Assembly (NCBI GenBank): GCA_016938235.1
Contig: JAFGVA010000130.1
Location: forward strand, 52,076-116,075
Source: Bacteroidales bacterium
GTDB taxonomy: Bacteria; Bacteroidota; Bacteroidia; Bacteroidales; UBA10428
Reading direction: 5' to 3'
DNA: 64,000 bases
Shown: piece after piece, positions 53,468 through 63,431 of the stretch
Numbering within the stretch: position 1 is the first letter of the stretch
Layout: every line of letters starts with the position of its first letter
Program-made: the position numbers and the translations under genes
The notes under the pieces: model-generated
What the model saw: the letters and a program-made list of their open reading frames with translations, nothing else
Databases searched by the model: none
Told to the model about the DNA's origin: nothing

Positions 53468-56400
53468 TTATTGTATTATTATTCTCGATGATATTGTTTT
53501 CTGTTTATCCTGAACAGAAATAAAATAGTTCCCCGGAATCAAATCTGATAAATCTATTTCTACTTTACCGTTATTGCTCATACTAAATGATTTTACTACC
53601 TGACCAAACGAATTGTAAACTTTAATAGTCAGGTGAGAATCCGTGAACAAATCAGACAGTTCAATATTAACATATCCTTTCGATGGATTCGGATAAATTA
53701 ACAAACTGCTATAATCAATATCCTGCTGTATTTCTTTTTGCAGCGATGGAACAGGTGGATCAACCTCGGGTCCGTATTGATAGGTCCAAATACCTTTTCC
53801 ATAAGTCGCCACCACTATCTGGTTGTCCTGCATAAACATCTGCCATACAGGAATTGTTGGCAGACTGCTTTCTAAAAGATTCCAGGTTGCACCATTATCT
53901 AACGACTCTACAATGCCAAGCTCAGTGCCAGCCCAAATTCTTTGAGGATTATCCGGAAATACCAATAAAGACAAGCAACCTACATCAGGAAAGCCATTGA
54001 TACTCGTGTCAGAATCAACAAATCCGGTAATATCTTCCCATGACTGCCCCAAATCTTCTGTTCTAAGTATTTTGGAACGGCCATATAAACTATACAACAA
54101 ATAGGCTGTATTCGGCTCTGTTGGATGCGTTGCAATATTTGAGAAATAGGCATTCATGGCAGGTTCAGGGAAATTAACTGCTGTAAAATTTCTGGCTAAA
54201 TCGGTAGAAACAAATAAATCCCAATTATACTCCTCGGTTAAAGCAGCACCTGCCCATAAAATAGAATCGTTAGCAATAGAATATTTGATATTGTGATAAC
54301 TTGTAACAGCAGCATTGTTAGGATTCCACCCTGAAAACATACGCCTCAGTCTCCATCCGGATTCGCCAAAGGTAGTTGTGTAATAAAAGCCCTCTGTTCC
54401 TACGGCAAATACCCTGTCGGGGTTTGAAGGTATCATGGTAAGTTTTGTTATAAAAGGGCCATCTCCGTTTATGTCTTCAAAAACACCTGCCCATGAAGCC
54501 CCATGATTTTTCGACAGATATATGTAATTCTCATACGAACTTGCAAGAATTTTGTTGGTGTCTTTTAAATTCCAAACTGTCTCAAATCCGTCACCACCTA
54601 AACGAAAAACGAAATCTTCGTCAAGCGATGCTTCTTTAAATGAAGGTGATTGCCAGGTACCATTATCCTGTGTTCCTCCAATATATTCATTCCTGTATGG
54701 TTTCTTGGCAACACCATAAAACTGGGTAGTCACATATCCATTTACAATCTGGGTAAAGTTATTGCCATTATCTTTCGAAATTCCTAATCCACCATCATTG
54801 CCATTCACAATCCAGAATGTTTTATTTTCAGAATTAATCGGCACAATAGTTAAGGCATGATGATCGGGATGAAACCCGGGAACAGATGTTTTGTTATATC
54901 CACCGTTCTGGTTGTAAATATTCTTACCTGAAATATTATTATATGCATCAGAAACATTTATGATACTTCCTTTCCGGTATTCAGGATAACCATATTTAAT
55001 AGAAATATATGATTCCGGTAAATTTTCCGGTTCCCATGTCCCATCTGCAGCTAAATCTGGCCACAAGAAATAAATAAGTTTATAGGAGCGACCTCCCTGA
55101 ACAGCAATATCTGTATCCGGACTATCGGCATTGTATTCCACAGCATTGATAAAAATATACTCCCTTCCTAATTGTCCATAGTCATCACCAATACGCTCAT
55201 ACAAGTTAAATTGGCCATCAGCTTCCTGATCCCTGAAGGAACACATTAGTTGTCGGTTGTTTGTAACATCCCATACCTCAAACGGAACATTAACATAATC
55301 TTTATAGGTATAATCTGCAGCAAGAACACCTGATGTAGCACTATCAGGCACAGTAAACCTATGCGCTTTTTGAGATTTTCCTGAACCAAAGCGTATTTCA
55401 ACATCCACAAAATCGGTAGAATCCAAATCTGTTGCTTCTTCCTGATCACCCGTACTCACACCCTGTATAATACTACTAAAATTAACGAATGTTAGAAAAC
55501 TCTGTGTATTGCTTGTATCAAAGCCTGTTATTGTTCCATCCCCTGTCATTGTTTCAGTATTTACACCAATCTTCCATAAATTAACACCCCCAACAAATAC
55601 TGTATCTGATGAATACGGGTGAACCGAAATGGTATTGTCGTAGCCAGCCTGACCGCCCAGATAATCAATAGCTTCTTCTTCTTTGTTTTTAATGTGATTC
55701 CAGGTTAATCCCCTGTCTGAAGATAAATACAAATCGGAACCTCTCTCGTTATTTTCAACACTGACATAAACCCATGAAGGATTGGTGGGGCTTATAGCCA
55801 GTTCAAAACGGCCATTTGTGCCAATTATACCATTTCTGGAGTATTCCCATGTCTCACCAGCATCGGTTGAGCGTACAACCCCCCTGTAATTAACTCCTGC
55901 ATATAAATAATTAAAATCAGAAGTATCGGCTTTCAGGTCTTCAACACTATAAACAGAAGAAAACACCTCTTTCCATATTTCACCATCTGTGGTTTTATAT
56001 ATACCCGATGTTGTAGCAGCTAAAACAATATTTGAAGAATCGGGATGAATAGCCAGTCTGTTTACATACCTGAAATCTTCATTCCCGGCAGTAAAAGCGA
56101 TTTGTTCCCAGGTATTTCCTTTGTCAACAGACTTGAAAACACCACCACCCGTAGTCAGCATACTTCCGGGAAAGCTTTCTCCTGTTCCTGCGTATAAAAT
56201 ATTTGGTTCTGATGGAGATTGTATGATTGTTGATATGGCAAGATAGGGTATGCCATTAGAAATAAAATCCCAGGAAATTCCGCCGTTTACGGTTTTCCAG
56301 ATTCCGCCGGTTGCTGAACCGGCAAACCATGTATTGTGGGTGGGATCTGTAATATCAACCACTACGGATCTGGTTCTGCCTCCGACATTGCCCGGTCCAC

Positions 56401-56719
56401 GCTGAACCCATTCAATTGTATCTGTATCTTTAAACCCTTTATTTCTACTTTTCAGTTTTTTTAGTTCATGCATTAAATAGTTTGCAGGGTATCCAGATGT
56501 ACTTTTTCCAAATTCGGTGCGTATTCCTTTAAAATACTCTTCAAGCTTACCAATTTTTAGTTCCTTATTTTTAGGTATATGGTTTTCGTTATTGTATTGT
56601 TTTTTGGCATATTCTTGTGCCCACTGATTATTTAACTGTTCTTTTTTTTGATTGCCAATTATTAAGAGACTAATAAGCAGCCCCAGTGAAATAATAAAGA
56701 GTAATTGTTTTTTTTTCAT
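53468..56719 (-). CDS. Large Asp-box (BNR) beta-propeller protein with T9SS tail, copy 2
   Basis: 1083 aa, a paralogue of the 44134-47265 product along its whole length: EWVQRGPGNVGGRTRS, NTWFAGSATGGIWKT, about ten Asp-box repeats (FKSVDKGNTWEQI, RSTDAGETWEYS, VESLDNGATWNLL), and the same inserted domain (FVDVEIRFGSGKSQKAHRF, FRDQEADGQFNLYERIGDD, HPDHHALTI). The C-terminus (LLIYPNPSKGYVNIELSDL...SRIIIQ) is a T9SS sorting domain. The N-terminus is a short hydrophobic signal (LLFIISLGLLISLLIIG). It stands alone between two terminators, with SusC2/D2 genes upstream and SusC1/D1 downstream. Possible function: surface binding or processing for the adjacent importers; no catalytic motif identified. 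Confidence 0.85.
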   Translation of the reverse strand: MKKKQLLFIISLGLLISLLIIGNQKKEQLNNQWAQEYAKKQYNNENHIPKNKELKIGKLEEYFKGIRTEFGKSTSGYPANYLMHELKKLKSRNKGFKDTDTIEWVQRGPGNVGGRTRSVVVDITDPTHNTWFAGSATGGIWKTVNGGISWDFISNGIPYLAISTIIQSPSEPNILYAGTGESFPGSMLTTGGGVFKSVDKGNTWEQIAFTAGNEDFRYVNRLAIHPDSSNIVLAATTSGIYKTTDGEIWKEVFSSVYSVEDLKADTSDFNYLYAGVNYRGVVRSTDAGETWEYSRNGIIGTNGRFELAISPTNPSWVYVSVENNERGSDLYLSSDRGLTWNHIKNKEEEAIDYLGGQAGYDNTISVHPYSSDTVFVGGVNLWKIGVNTETMTGDGTITGFDTSNTQSFLTFVNFSSIIQGVSTGDQEEATDLDSTDFVDVEIRFGSGKSQKAHRFTVPDSATSGVLAADYTYKDYVNVPFEVWDVTNNRQLMCSFRDQEADGQFNLYERIGDDYGQLGREYIFINAVEYNADSPDTDIAVQGGRSYKLIYFLWPDLAADGTWEPENLPESYISIKYGYPEYRKGSIINVSDAYNNISGKNIYNQNGGYNKTSVPGFHPDHHALTIVPINSENKTFWIVNGNDGGLGISKDNGNNFTQIVNGYVTTQFYGVAKKPYRNEYIGGTQDNGTWQSPSFKEASLDEDFVFRLGGDGFETVWNLKDTNKILASSYENYIYLSKNHGASWAGVFEDINGDGPFITKLTMIPSNPDRVFAVGTEGFYYTTTFGESGWRLRRMFSGWNPNNAAVTSYHNIKYSIANDSILWAGAALTEEYNWDLFVSTDLARNFTAVNFPEPAMNAYFSNIATHPTEPNTAYLLYSLYGRSKILRTEDLGQSWEDITGFVDSDTSINGFPDVGCLSLLVFPDNPQRIWAGTELGIVESLDNGATWNLLESSLPTIPVWQMFMQDNQIVVATYGKGIWTYQYGPEVDPPVPSLQKEIQQDIDYSSLLIYPNPSKGYVNIELSDLFTDSHLTIKVYNSFGQVVKSFSMSNNGKVEIDLSDLIPGNYFISVQDKQKTISSRIIIQ

Positions 56720-57046
56720 GGTTATCTGGTTCTTATTCTGATTCGTTGGATTTATTTCTAATGAATTAATTAATGAAAAACAGTAATCTTTTTTAAGTTC
56801 TTTGAATTTATTGTTGACTTATTTGAAGTTGGAATGCCGTGAAGTTTTCTATGGTTTATGGTATTATTATCAATCCATCTGATAAAAACATAAATGGATT
56901 ACCAGCCTTCAAAAGAACATATTCTGAAACTGTTTAAAATTAATAAAATAAAAAATACCATACCCCTTATCTCCAAAATAAGTTCTGTCTTCAATATATA
57001 TTTTAAACTTCAAAAAAAAGAATTTAAATTTCTTGACACATAAAAA
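56720..57046. other. Non-coding stretch upstream of Asp-box copy 2
   Basis: About 330 bp, AT-rich, between the locus 2 terminator and Asp-box copy 2. It should hold that gene's promoter, but no clear TTG/TAnnTTTG pair is seen and no hairpin or small ORF stands out. Confidence 0.4.
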
Positions 57047-57072
57047 AACCGGCAATTTTAAAATTGCCGGTT
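57040..57072 (-). terminator. Strong terminator of the susC2 unit
   Basis: A perfect 26-bp palindrome with arms AACCGGCAATTTT / AAAATTGCCGGTT (57047-57072), followed on the minus strand by a T7 run. Confidence 0.9.
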
Positions 57073-57095
57073 AAGTTTTCTATTGTGAACACAAT

Positions 57096-57944
57096 TTATT
57101 CCAGCGCATGGGTGACAGTAAAGGTACCACCCCTATTAACGACCTCCAGAAAACGATATACGGGCCATTCATAATCATAAACATAGTCGTAAGTATATGT
57201 ACCAGTGCTATTCAGGTCAAAATATCCTGAGAAAAATCCAACAGACTGATCCGGATATCCAATACTTACTACATAATTAAAACCTGAACCTTCGACATGA
57301 TAAGGATCTAAGCCTACCAGATATGTTCCGTCAGGATCATCAGGCCAAATAGAAGTCAGAATTTCAGGATTATCGCTTGATGCAGCATAACCCCAACCCC
57401 AAAGAGTATCGTTGTAAACATAGCCAGCAACAATATCTATATCATTGTCTTCACCATCCCATTCAAACGCGATAGTTAACACACTGGGATCGTTGTAGTT
57501 GTTTACTGTAAGATCCAACACCGGATTTGTTGTACTTGGGTTTACCAGGTATTTTTCGGCAAGACGCTCAAGACCTATTTCAATTTGCATGGTCTCAGCT
57601 ACCTCAGGATAATCATCAGCAGCAAAAACAATCATAAGTTCGGTTTCTGTAGTATAAGGAGCAATTGCTGCTTCATTATATATAATATCATGATCATCAC
57701 CAGTTCCATCAAGAATTATTGGTGCAAATCTAAGTTGTCTGTCGAGCATCTTATCTATACTTATAGAATAAATAATAGTGTCACCTTCGGTAACAGATGT
57801 TCCACTAAAATCGGTAGTGAATGTCACCACAGGATAACCGTCCGGACTAATAGGGTCAGCAACTTCCTGTGGCTTTTCACAGCTGGAAAGTGCAAACACT
57901 ACAAGTGCTATACTTAATAATACGGGAATTTTATATTGTTTCAT
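57096..57944 (-). CDS. Lipoprotein of the susC2 locus, Calx-beta-like
   Basis: 282 aa. Lipobox FALSSC, then EKPQEVADP, an acidic-containing opening. Residues about 45-150 resemble a Calx-beta-type module (SVTEGDTIIYSISIDKMLDR; FAADDYPEVAETMQIEIGL). The C-terminal part begins TIAFEWDGEDNDIDIVAGYV and is acidic and aromatic-rich, which would suit metal or ligand binding. Family only partly recognised. It is the last gene of a four-gene operon, 35 bp after the previous lipoprotein gene. Confidence 0.72.
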   Translation of the reverse strand: MKQYKIPVLLSIALVVFALSSCEKPQEVADPISPDGYPVVTFTTDFSGTSVTEGDTIIYSISIDKMLDRQLRFAPIILDGTGDDHDIIYNEAAIAPYTTETELMIVFAADDYPEVAETMQIEIGLERLAEKYLVNPSTTNPVLDLTVNNYNDPSVLTIAFEWDGEDNDIDIVAGYVYNDTLWGWGYAASSDNPEILTSIWPDDPDGTYLVGLDPYHVEGSGFNYVVSIGYPDQSVGFFSGYFDLNSTGTYTYDYVYDYEWPVYRFLEVVNRGGTFTVTHALE

Positions 57945-57979
57945 TATCGTAAAATTTTATTTATTAAAACGATGTTTGA

Positions 57980-58813
57980 TTATTGAGGTGTATAAGTACT
58001 TTGGTAATATCTGCAAGAACCACTTGCACATATTGAATACTCCATGTACAACACACCTGTATCCGGATCAACAGTTCCGACATCAGTACCTTCTACCCAG
58101 TTTGAATAAAGGTCTACAAGGTTTTGACCGCCGATTGACAAATCACCACAAATATCGGTAAAGGTAAAACCAGGAGTACCACCTAAAGCTGCAATAGACC
58201 AGTGTCCTACTCGTTCGGTACGGTAAGTACCAACACCTATTTTTGTAATAGTTTCTGTCCATCCCAGTGTAGACACAGTACCATCAACAGCAGTATAGAT
58301 AGTTTCCACATCATAGGTTCCTGCTAATTCAGAAGGACAAGCAAAATTTAAGGTAATATTAACCGGTTTACCAGACGCAATAACATTATCGTTACCAGAT
58401 GCTGCAGTAACAGTTAATGCAAGAACAGGAGAACTTGCCAAAGGAGTTTCTATCCCCTCGGTTAACATAGTGAAGGAAAATATGGCTAAATGATTATTAT
58501 TAGCTGCCAGAGTAACTGATGTTTCATCGAATCTATAGTGAGTGCCTTCAACCGCTGTTGAAGATGCACCAGCACCTAAAGTAACAACTATATCATCGGT
58601 AATATCACCGGTAGATGGTCCGACAAGTTTCAGTTTTACCTCGATAGTATATTCAGAACCATCGGCAACCTGTGTAACAGTCATTGAAGTGTTTTCAAAG
58701 GCTGCAAGGTTATCCCCGTCTGCAATCTTGGATACTTCGTTATCAATTTCTTTACAAGAAAAAGAAACAATCATACCAAGAAGGAATAATATTATAACTT
58801 TTATATTTTTCAT
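57980..58813 (-). CDS. Lipoprotein of the susC2 locus
   Basis: 277 aa. Lipobox IVSFSC followed by KEIDNEVSK. The middle (EYTIEVKLKLVGPSTGDITD; GTHYRFDETSVTLAANNNH) is a Calx-beta/DUF4843-like Ig repeat. The C-terminal half (CPSELAGTYDVETIYTAVDG ... GFTFTDICGDLSIGGQNLVD) has four Cys, at least one pair likely disulfide-bonded (SICASGSCRYY). Surface-exposed by its acidic post-Cys residues. Located 14 bp after susD2. Confidence 0.72.
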   Translation of the reverse strand: MKNIKVIILFLLGMIVSFSCKEIDNEVSKIADGDNLAAFENTSMTVTQVADGSEYTIEVKLKLVGPSTGDITDDIVVTLGAGASSTAVEGTHYRFDETSVTLAANNNHLAIFSFTMLTEGIETPLASSPVLALTVTAASGNDNVIASGKPVNITLNFACPSELAGTYDVETIYTAVDGTVSTLGWTETITKIGVGTYRTERVGHWSIAALGGTPGFTFTDICGDLSIGGQNLVDLYSNWVEGTDVGTVDPDTGVLYMEYSICASGSCRYYQSTYTPQ

Positions 58814-58827
58814 AATTGTAATTGTTT

Positions 58828-60291
58828 TTAGTTAGCCCAGAAGATTTTGGATGTAAAAGCATTAGGCTGTGCAGGTACATTATTTCCATTTGTAGTTATT
58901 TCACTAGCAGGATAGAATAAACGTACCGGCCTGTCGCTTGTAGAAGCCTGAGTTGAAACTGGTAAACCTACAGGGTAGCCAGTTCTTACGTAATCGAACC
59001 ATGCTTGTTCTGCTGTAATTCCAATACCGGCAAGCCATTTCTGAGTCATAATTGCCTCTAATGGATTAGCAGAATTAGCAAAATTCACATTTTGGGTAGA
59101 TTGAGCAAGATATGCTTCAGTTTCAGCAGCATCAACACCAAGATAATTACAAGAAGCAATTATACCGGCATTAAATAAAGATTCAGGATCACCGCCGAAA
59201 CCTTTTTGTGCAAGTTCTGCCTGGTTAAAATTACTCTCAGCCAAACTAAAAATAATAGAACCCATTGTTGCAGATTTAAGTATTCCAGGGCCAATATTTG
59301 ATACATAATCAGGAGCCAATGCAGGATCATTATTATCTGCACCCTGGTCAACACCAAGATGCCCTGTTGCAGGTTCTTCAAATAATAAACTTATCCTTGG
59401 ATCATTAATGTCAGCCAGGTAATCAAGAATAAACTGTGTAGCACATGTTGCTTTGTATGAAAGTGTTTGAGTACCACCTACATCTGTACCAAGTTCATTC
59501 CAGAATGGATTTTGTTTGTTTTCTTCAACTAAATAACCGGGTTGAATTATTACATCATTGGTTATAAATCCAGAACCTTCAGCTGTAATAGCAGCCATTT
59601 CTGAAGTAACTGTAGCAGCATCAACATCTGATAATCTGGCTAAAATTCTAACTTTAATTGTATTGGCAAATTTAATCCAGTCTGTCATTTCACCACCAAA
59701 GATAAAATCGTCTTCTTCTGGTAATACACTCCCTGCATACTCATCGGCAGCTTTAATCATATCGATAGCTGCGGTAAGCTTCACTAAAAGGTCAGCATAA
59801 ACTGCCTGTGCACCATCGTATGCAGGTTGAGCATTTCCACCGCGAAGCAGAGCCTCTGAATAAGGAATATCGCCATAAAGGTCAACTAAAATCTGGAAGT
59901 GATAAGCTTTCATGATTTCGCCCATAGCTCTGTAATATCCGTATTCTTCTTCTTCAAGTTCTGCTAACACCTGGTATTGTTTTAAACCTCTTGTGTATGC
60001 ATCATCGAACATTTGATCATAAAAAGTAGTAGTTACCAGGTACTTAAATTCTTCGTCGTACCATGAATAGCCTTGAGATTCACCCCAGGAGAACATCATC
60101 ATATTTCCAAGGTGATTAAGCCCTCTGTCTTGCTGTATGTAATCTGCAGTATACCACAGACCAACAGGTAGCACTAAATCAGGTGTAACTGCCTCCGGAT
60201 TGTTTGGATCTGTATTAACATCCAAATAATCTTCACATGACACTGACAGTAGTGCTAATAATATTGTTATTATAAATATATTTCTTTTCAT
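58828..60291 (-). CDS. SusD/RagB-family outer-membrane lipoprotein (locus 2)
   Basis: 487 aa. Lipobox LLSVSC, then EDYLDVNTDPNNPEAVTPDL as in SusD-like_2 proteins. Helical repeat motifs include AYHFQILVDLYGDIPYSEALL, near-identical to locus 1. It is 11 bp after susC2 and serves as its ligand-capturing lid. Its likeness to locus 1 SusD is greatest around this DLYGDIP motif, which is family-wide. Confidence 0.93.
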   Translation of the reverse strand: MKRNIFIITILLALLSVSCEDYLDVNTDPNNPEAVTPDLVLPVGLWYTADYIQQDRGLNHLGNMMMFSWGESQGYSWYDEEFKYLVTTTFYDQMFDDAYTRGLKQYQVLAELEEEEYGYYRAMGEIMKAYHFQILVDLYGDIPYSEALLRGGNAQPAYDGAQAVYADLLVKLTAAIDMIKAADEYAGSVLPEEDDFIFGGEMTDWIKFANTIKVRILARLSDVDAATVTSEMAAITAEGSGFITNDVIIQPGYLVEENKQNPFWNELGTDVGGTQTLSYKATCATQFILDYLADINDPRISLLFEEPATGHLGVDQGADNNDPALAPDYVSNIGPGILKSATMGSIIFSLAESNFNQAELAQKGFGGDPESLFNAGIIASCNYLGVDAAETEAYLAQSTQNVNFANSANPLEAIMTQKWLAGIGITAEQAWFDYVRTGYPVGLPVSTQASTSDRPVRLFYPASEITTNGNNVPAQPNAFTSKIFWAN

Positions 60292-60302
60292 TTTGATAAG
60301 TT

Positions 60303-63300
60303 TTAAAATTCGATGTTAATATTAAAACCATAAGAACGTGTCGGAGGTGGAGCTAAATAACCACCAATACCTATACCGTTAGGATCGTCAGTACTCCTGG
60401 TATTTCTAAATTCAGGATCAGAAAAGTGCCATTGACCGTCAGGTAAAATTGTCAATACGTTTCGTGCAACAAAACCAACCTTAATTTTACTAATTGCATT
60501 GGTCTTTTGTAAGATAGATGTTGGTAAAGTATAACTTATAGCAACTTCTCTCAATTTAAAAGCTGTGGCATCTTTAACATAATTTTCTTTAATTACGTTA
60601 TAATGGTTTTGCCAGAAGTCCATTACACCACCGGTAATCTGAATATTTGTATTATCGGTATAAATTGGATTTCCTGCGGCATCTTCACCTGTTTGATAAA
60701 CAGAGTTTGGCCAAACAAAGTCTTTCCTGTCACCCTGGATGCTTTCCATTGAACGACCGGTAAATTCCATAAAATCAGAACCCTGAGAATAATAAACATG
60801 TCCGGTTCTGTAGTCAGCTGTTGCAGAAATTTCGATTCCTTTAAAACTTACCTGGGTATTCAACCCTAAGATATAATCGGGTGTGGTTTTTCCTAAAGCC
60901 TTCATTTCTCCAATAATTGGATTACCGTCAGCCGGATCAATAACAACCTTACCGGTAACTGAATCACGCTCATAGGCAACTGCTTTTATCTGTGGAAAAG
61001 ATTCTCCAACAATTGCATAAGTACCATAACCTGCAGTGTATTCATCAAGAATAATTTCTTCGAGGCCATCTTTAATTTCATCAACAACCTGATCGTATTT
61101 TGTATAGTTAAGGTTGATATCCCATTTAATATCGCCAATTTGAAGAACGCGTGTACCTAATGAAAGTTCTATTCCGTTACCGCTTAATGCACCAATATTG
61201 GTTAAAATGCTGGTAGCATCAGAAGCAGTCGAAGGAGTAGTGGCTGTAATTAAATTAGTTGTTTTGGTCATGAAGTATGACGCATCAAAAGTTATTCTTC
61301 CCTGATAAAACGCCAAGTTCGCACCTATCTCTGTTGAAGAAAGTTTCTCTTTTTGAATTTTTTCATCAACAGCTGTTCCATCTAAAAAGAATCCGTTAAC
61401 CGAACCAAATGGGAAAGCACCCGATTGATAGTAACGCTCACTTATCTGAAATGGAGCTAAATCGCTATAAACAGTAGAATTATTAACTGTTAATTTTGCG
61501 AAAGAAAGAACCGGATTGTTGTTCAATGCAGAAATTGCTTCGCTTAAAACAACTGATAATCCAGCACCAGGGTAGAAATACGAATTGTTGTCAGGATTCA
61601 AAGTGGAAGTATAATCCTGGCGACCAGTTATATTCAAATAAGCCCACTTTTTGTAATTAAGAGTTACATCGCCGAAAAATCCAACTGTTCTGTATGTGCT
61701 TTCATTAACTGTACCTTCTAATTGACCGGTACCGTTCGATATATCATAAAAATCAGGTATACTTAAATTGTTAGCTCTGATAAGGCTATTACGACTTTCT
61801 GTAGATTTTACAGATGATCCAACAATAGCTTTTAATCCTATATCTTGAGTTAGATTAAATGTTCCTGTTAATAAGGCATCGCCTGTCATTGCCACTGTTT
61901 GAAATTCTGAATCTTCAACAAAAGAAGATACAGCACCAGCTGCGGGTTGCAAATCTTCGTTATAAGTCTGGGCAGCTCTCCAGTTTTTACCGGTTCCGGC
62001 AGTTGAGTTAACACCTAATTTTGAACTAAATGTTAAATTATCAAGAATGTTCCAGGCTGCACTAACATTTGCCAGTATCCTGTTGCTTTTATCCATATTT
62101 CGGTTAGTTCCGATTGCCCAATAGGGGTTTTGATAATATGCATTAAAGTAATTATCAGCGTAAGCATAACTTTCAGGATTATCCCAGTCTTTGTAAGATG
62201 ATAATGGAATATTTGCCGGAGTATTTAATAAAAACCAATAAAAAGCTCTGTCCTGATCACCAACTGTACTACCTACAACATCAGTTTCATCACTCATGTA
62301 GCTGGCATTAACTCCTAACTCTAATTTACCAAGAGTTTTCGAGGCATTAGCTCTGAAAGTGTATCTGCTATAAACATCATCAGGTACCAACCCTTTTACA
62401 TCCTGGTTACCAAGCGAAAGATAAAATTTACTAGTCTCGTCACCACCCTGGAAGTAAACAGTATTAGCAATTGATTGTCCTGTATTAAAGAAATCTTTTA
62501 AATTATCCTGAACAGGAGCATAAGGAACCATTTGCGTTTCTAATGGATAATCTTCGGGGAAAGTTGGTCCAATTTGTCTCAATTGGCCATCAAATCTTGG
62601 TCCCCAGTTTGTATTTTCAATATTATCGTATGCGCCATCCCATCCGGTACCATGTTCTGTTTGGAAATCAGGCATATAAGCAACTTTCTCGAAAGTTGTT
62701 GTATTGTTAATACCGACAGTGAAACGTTGGTTTTTAGTACCTTGTTTAGTAACAACGATAAGAGCACCATTTTTTGCATCGGAACCATAAAGTGCTGCAG
62801 CAGTAGCTCCTTTAAGAACGTTGATACTTTGAATATCATTCGGGTTAAGGTCGTCAAAAGCACCAGTTGTAGCAATTGCGCCGTCAATAACAATTAATGC
62901 TTCGTTATTATTAGTGATTGAACGCATACCCCTTAATAATATCTGGCTGTTTGGATTAACGCCGTTATCCTGAACGTTAATCTGCAGACCAGCTACTTTA
63001 CCAACAAGACCTTCGGCTGTGCGAGTTGCCTGACCGGCTACTAAATCGTTTGCGTCAACTTGTTGGGTCTGGTAAGCAACTGCTTTTTTCTCACGGGTAA
63101 TACCGAAAGCTGTCACAACAATTTCTTCCAGCCCGGTAGCCTCCATTTCCATTTTAATGTCCAGCATTGTTTGACCGGCTAATGCAATTTCCTGTGATTT
63201 CATGCCAATAAAGCTGAAAACAATTGTTGCATCTGCAGGCACTGCCAGAGAATAAGTACCATCAGCACTAGTAGTAGTTCCAATAGTAGTTCCCTTAACA

Positions 63301-63431
63301 ACTACCGACACACCAGGGAGTACCATACCATCATCGGCATTAGTAACCTTCCCTGTAAGTTGTATATCCTGAGCCATTAAGCTAAAACCAAATAGCATCA
63401 AGCATACAATTACGCTTGTAATTCTTTTCAT
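60303..63431 (-). CDS. SusC/RagA-family TonB-dependent outer-membrane transporter (locus 2)
   Basis: 1042 aa with a signal peptide (ITSVIVCLMLFGFSLMAQ). A carboxypeptidase-regulatory-like domain (LTGKVTNADDGMVLPGVSVV) precedes the plug (EEIVVTAFGITREKKAVAYQ; GMRSITNNNEALIVIDGAI) and the barrel, which ends in SYGFNINIEF. It heads the four-gene unit. A TAGATTTG box lies about 74 bp upstream of the start codon, at the beginning of a long AT-rich non-coding region. Confidence 0.95.
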   Translation of the reverse strand: MKRITSVIVCLMLFGFSLMAQDIQLTGKVTNADDGMVLPGVSVVVKGTTIGTTTSADGTYSLAVPADATIVFSFIGMKSQEIALAGQTMLDIKMEMEATGLEEIVVTAFGITREKKAVAYQTQQVDANDLVAGQATRTAEGLVGKVAGLQINVQDNGVNPNSQILLRGMRSITNNNEALIVIDGAIATTGAFDDLNPNDIQSINVLKGATAAALYGSDAKNGALIVVTKQGTKNQRFTVGINNTTTFEKVAYMPDFQTEHGTGWDGAYDNIENTNWGPRFDGQLRQIGPTFPEDYPLETQMVPYAPVQDNLKDFFNTGQSIANTVYFQGGDETSKFYLSLGNQDVKGLVPDDVYSRYTFRANASKTLGKLELGVNASYMSDETDVVGSTVGDQDRAFYWFLLNTPANIPLSSYKDWDNPESYAYADNYFNAYYQNPYWAIGTNRNMDKSNRILANVSAAWNILDNLTFSSKLGVNSTAGTGKNWRAAQTYNEDLQPAAGAVSSFVEDSEFQTVAMTGDALLTGTFNLTQDIGLKAIVGSSVKSTESRNSLIRANNLSIPDFYDISNGTGQLEGTVNESTYRTVGFFGDVTLNYKKWAYLNITGRQDYTSTLNPDNNSYFYPGAGLSVVLSEAISALNNNPVLSFAKLTVNNSTVYSDLAPFQISERYYQSGAFPFGSVNGFFLDGTAVDEKIQKEKLSSTEIGANLAFYQGRITFDASYFMTKTTNLITATTPSTASDATSILTNIGALSGNGIELSLGTRVLQIGDIKWDINLNYTKYDQVVDEIKDGLEEIILDEYTAGYGTYAIVGESFPQIKAVAYERDSVTGKVVIDPADGNPIIGEMKALGKTTPDYILGLNTQVSFKGIEISATADYRTGHVYYSQGSDFMEFTGRSMESIQGDRKDFVWPNSVYQTGEDAAGNPIYTDNTNIQITGGVMDFWQNHYNVIKENYVKDATAFKLREVAISYTLPTSILQKTNAISKIKVGFVARNVLTILPDGQWHFSDPEFRNTRSTDDPNGIGIGGYLAPPPTRSYGFNINIEF

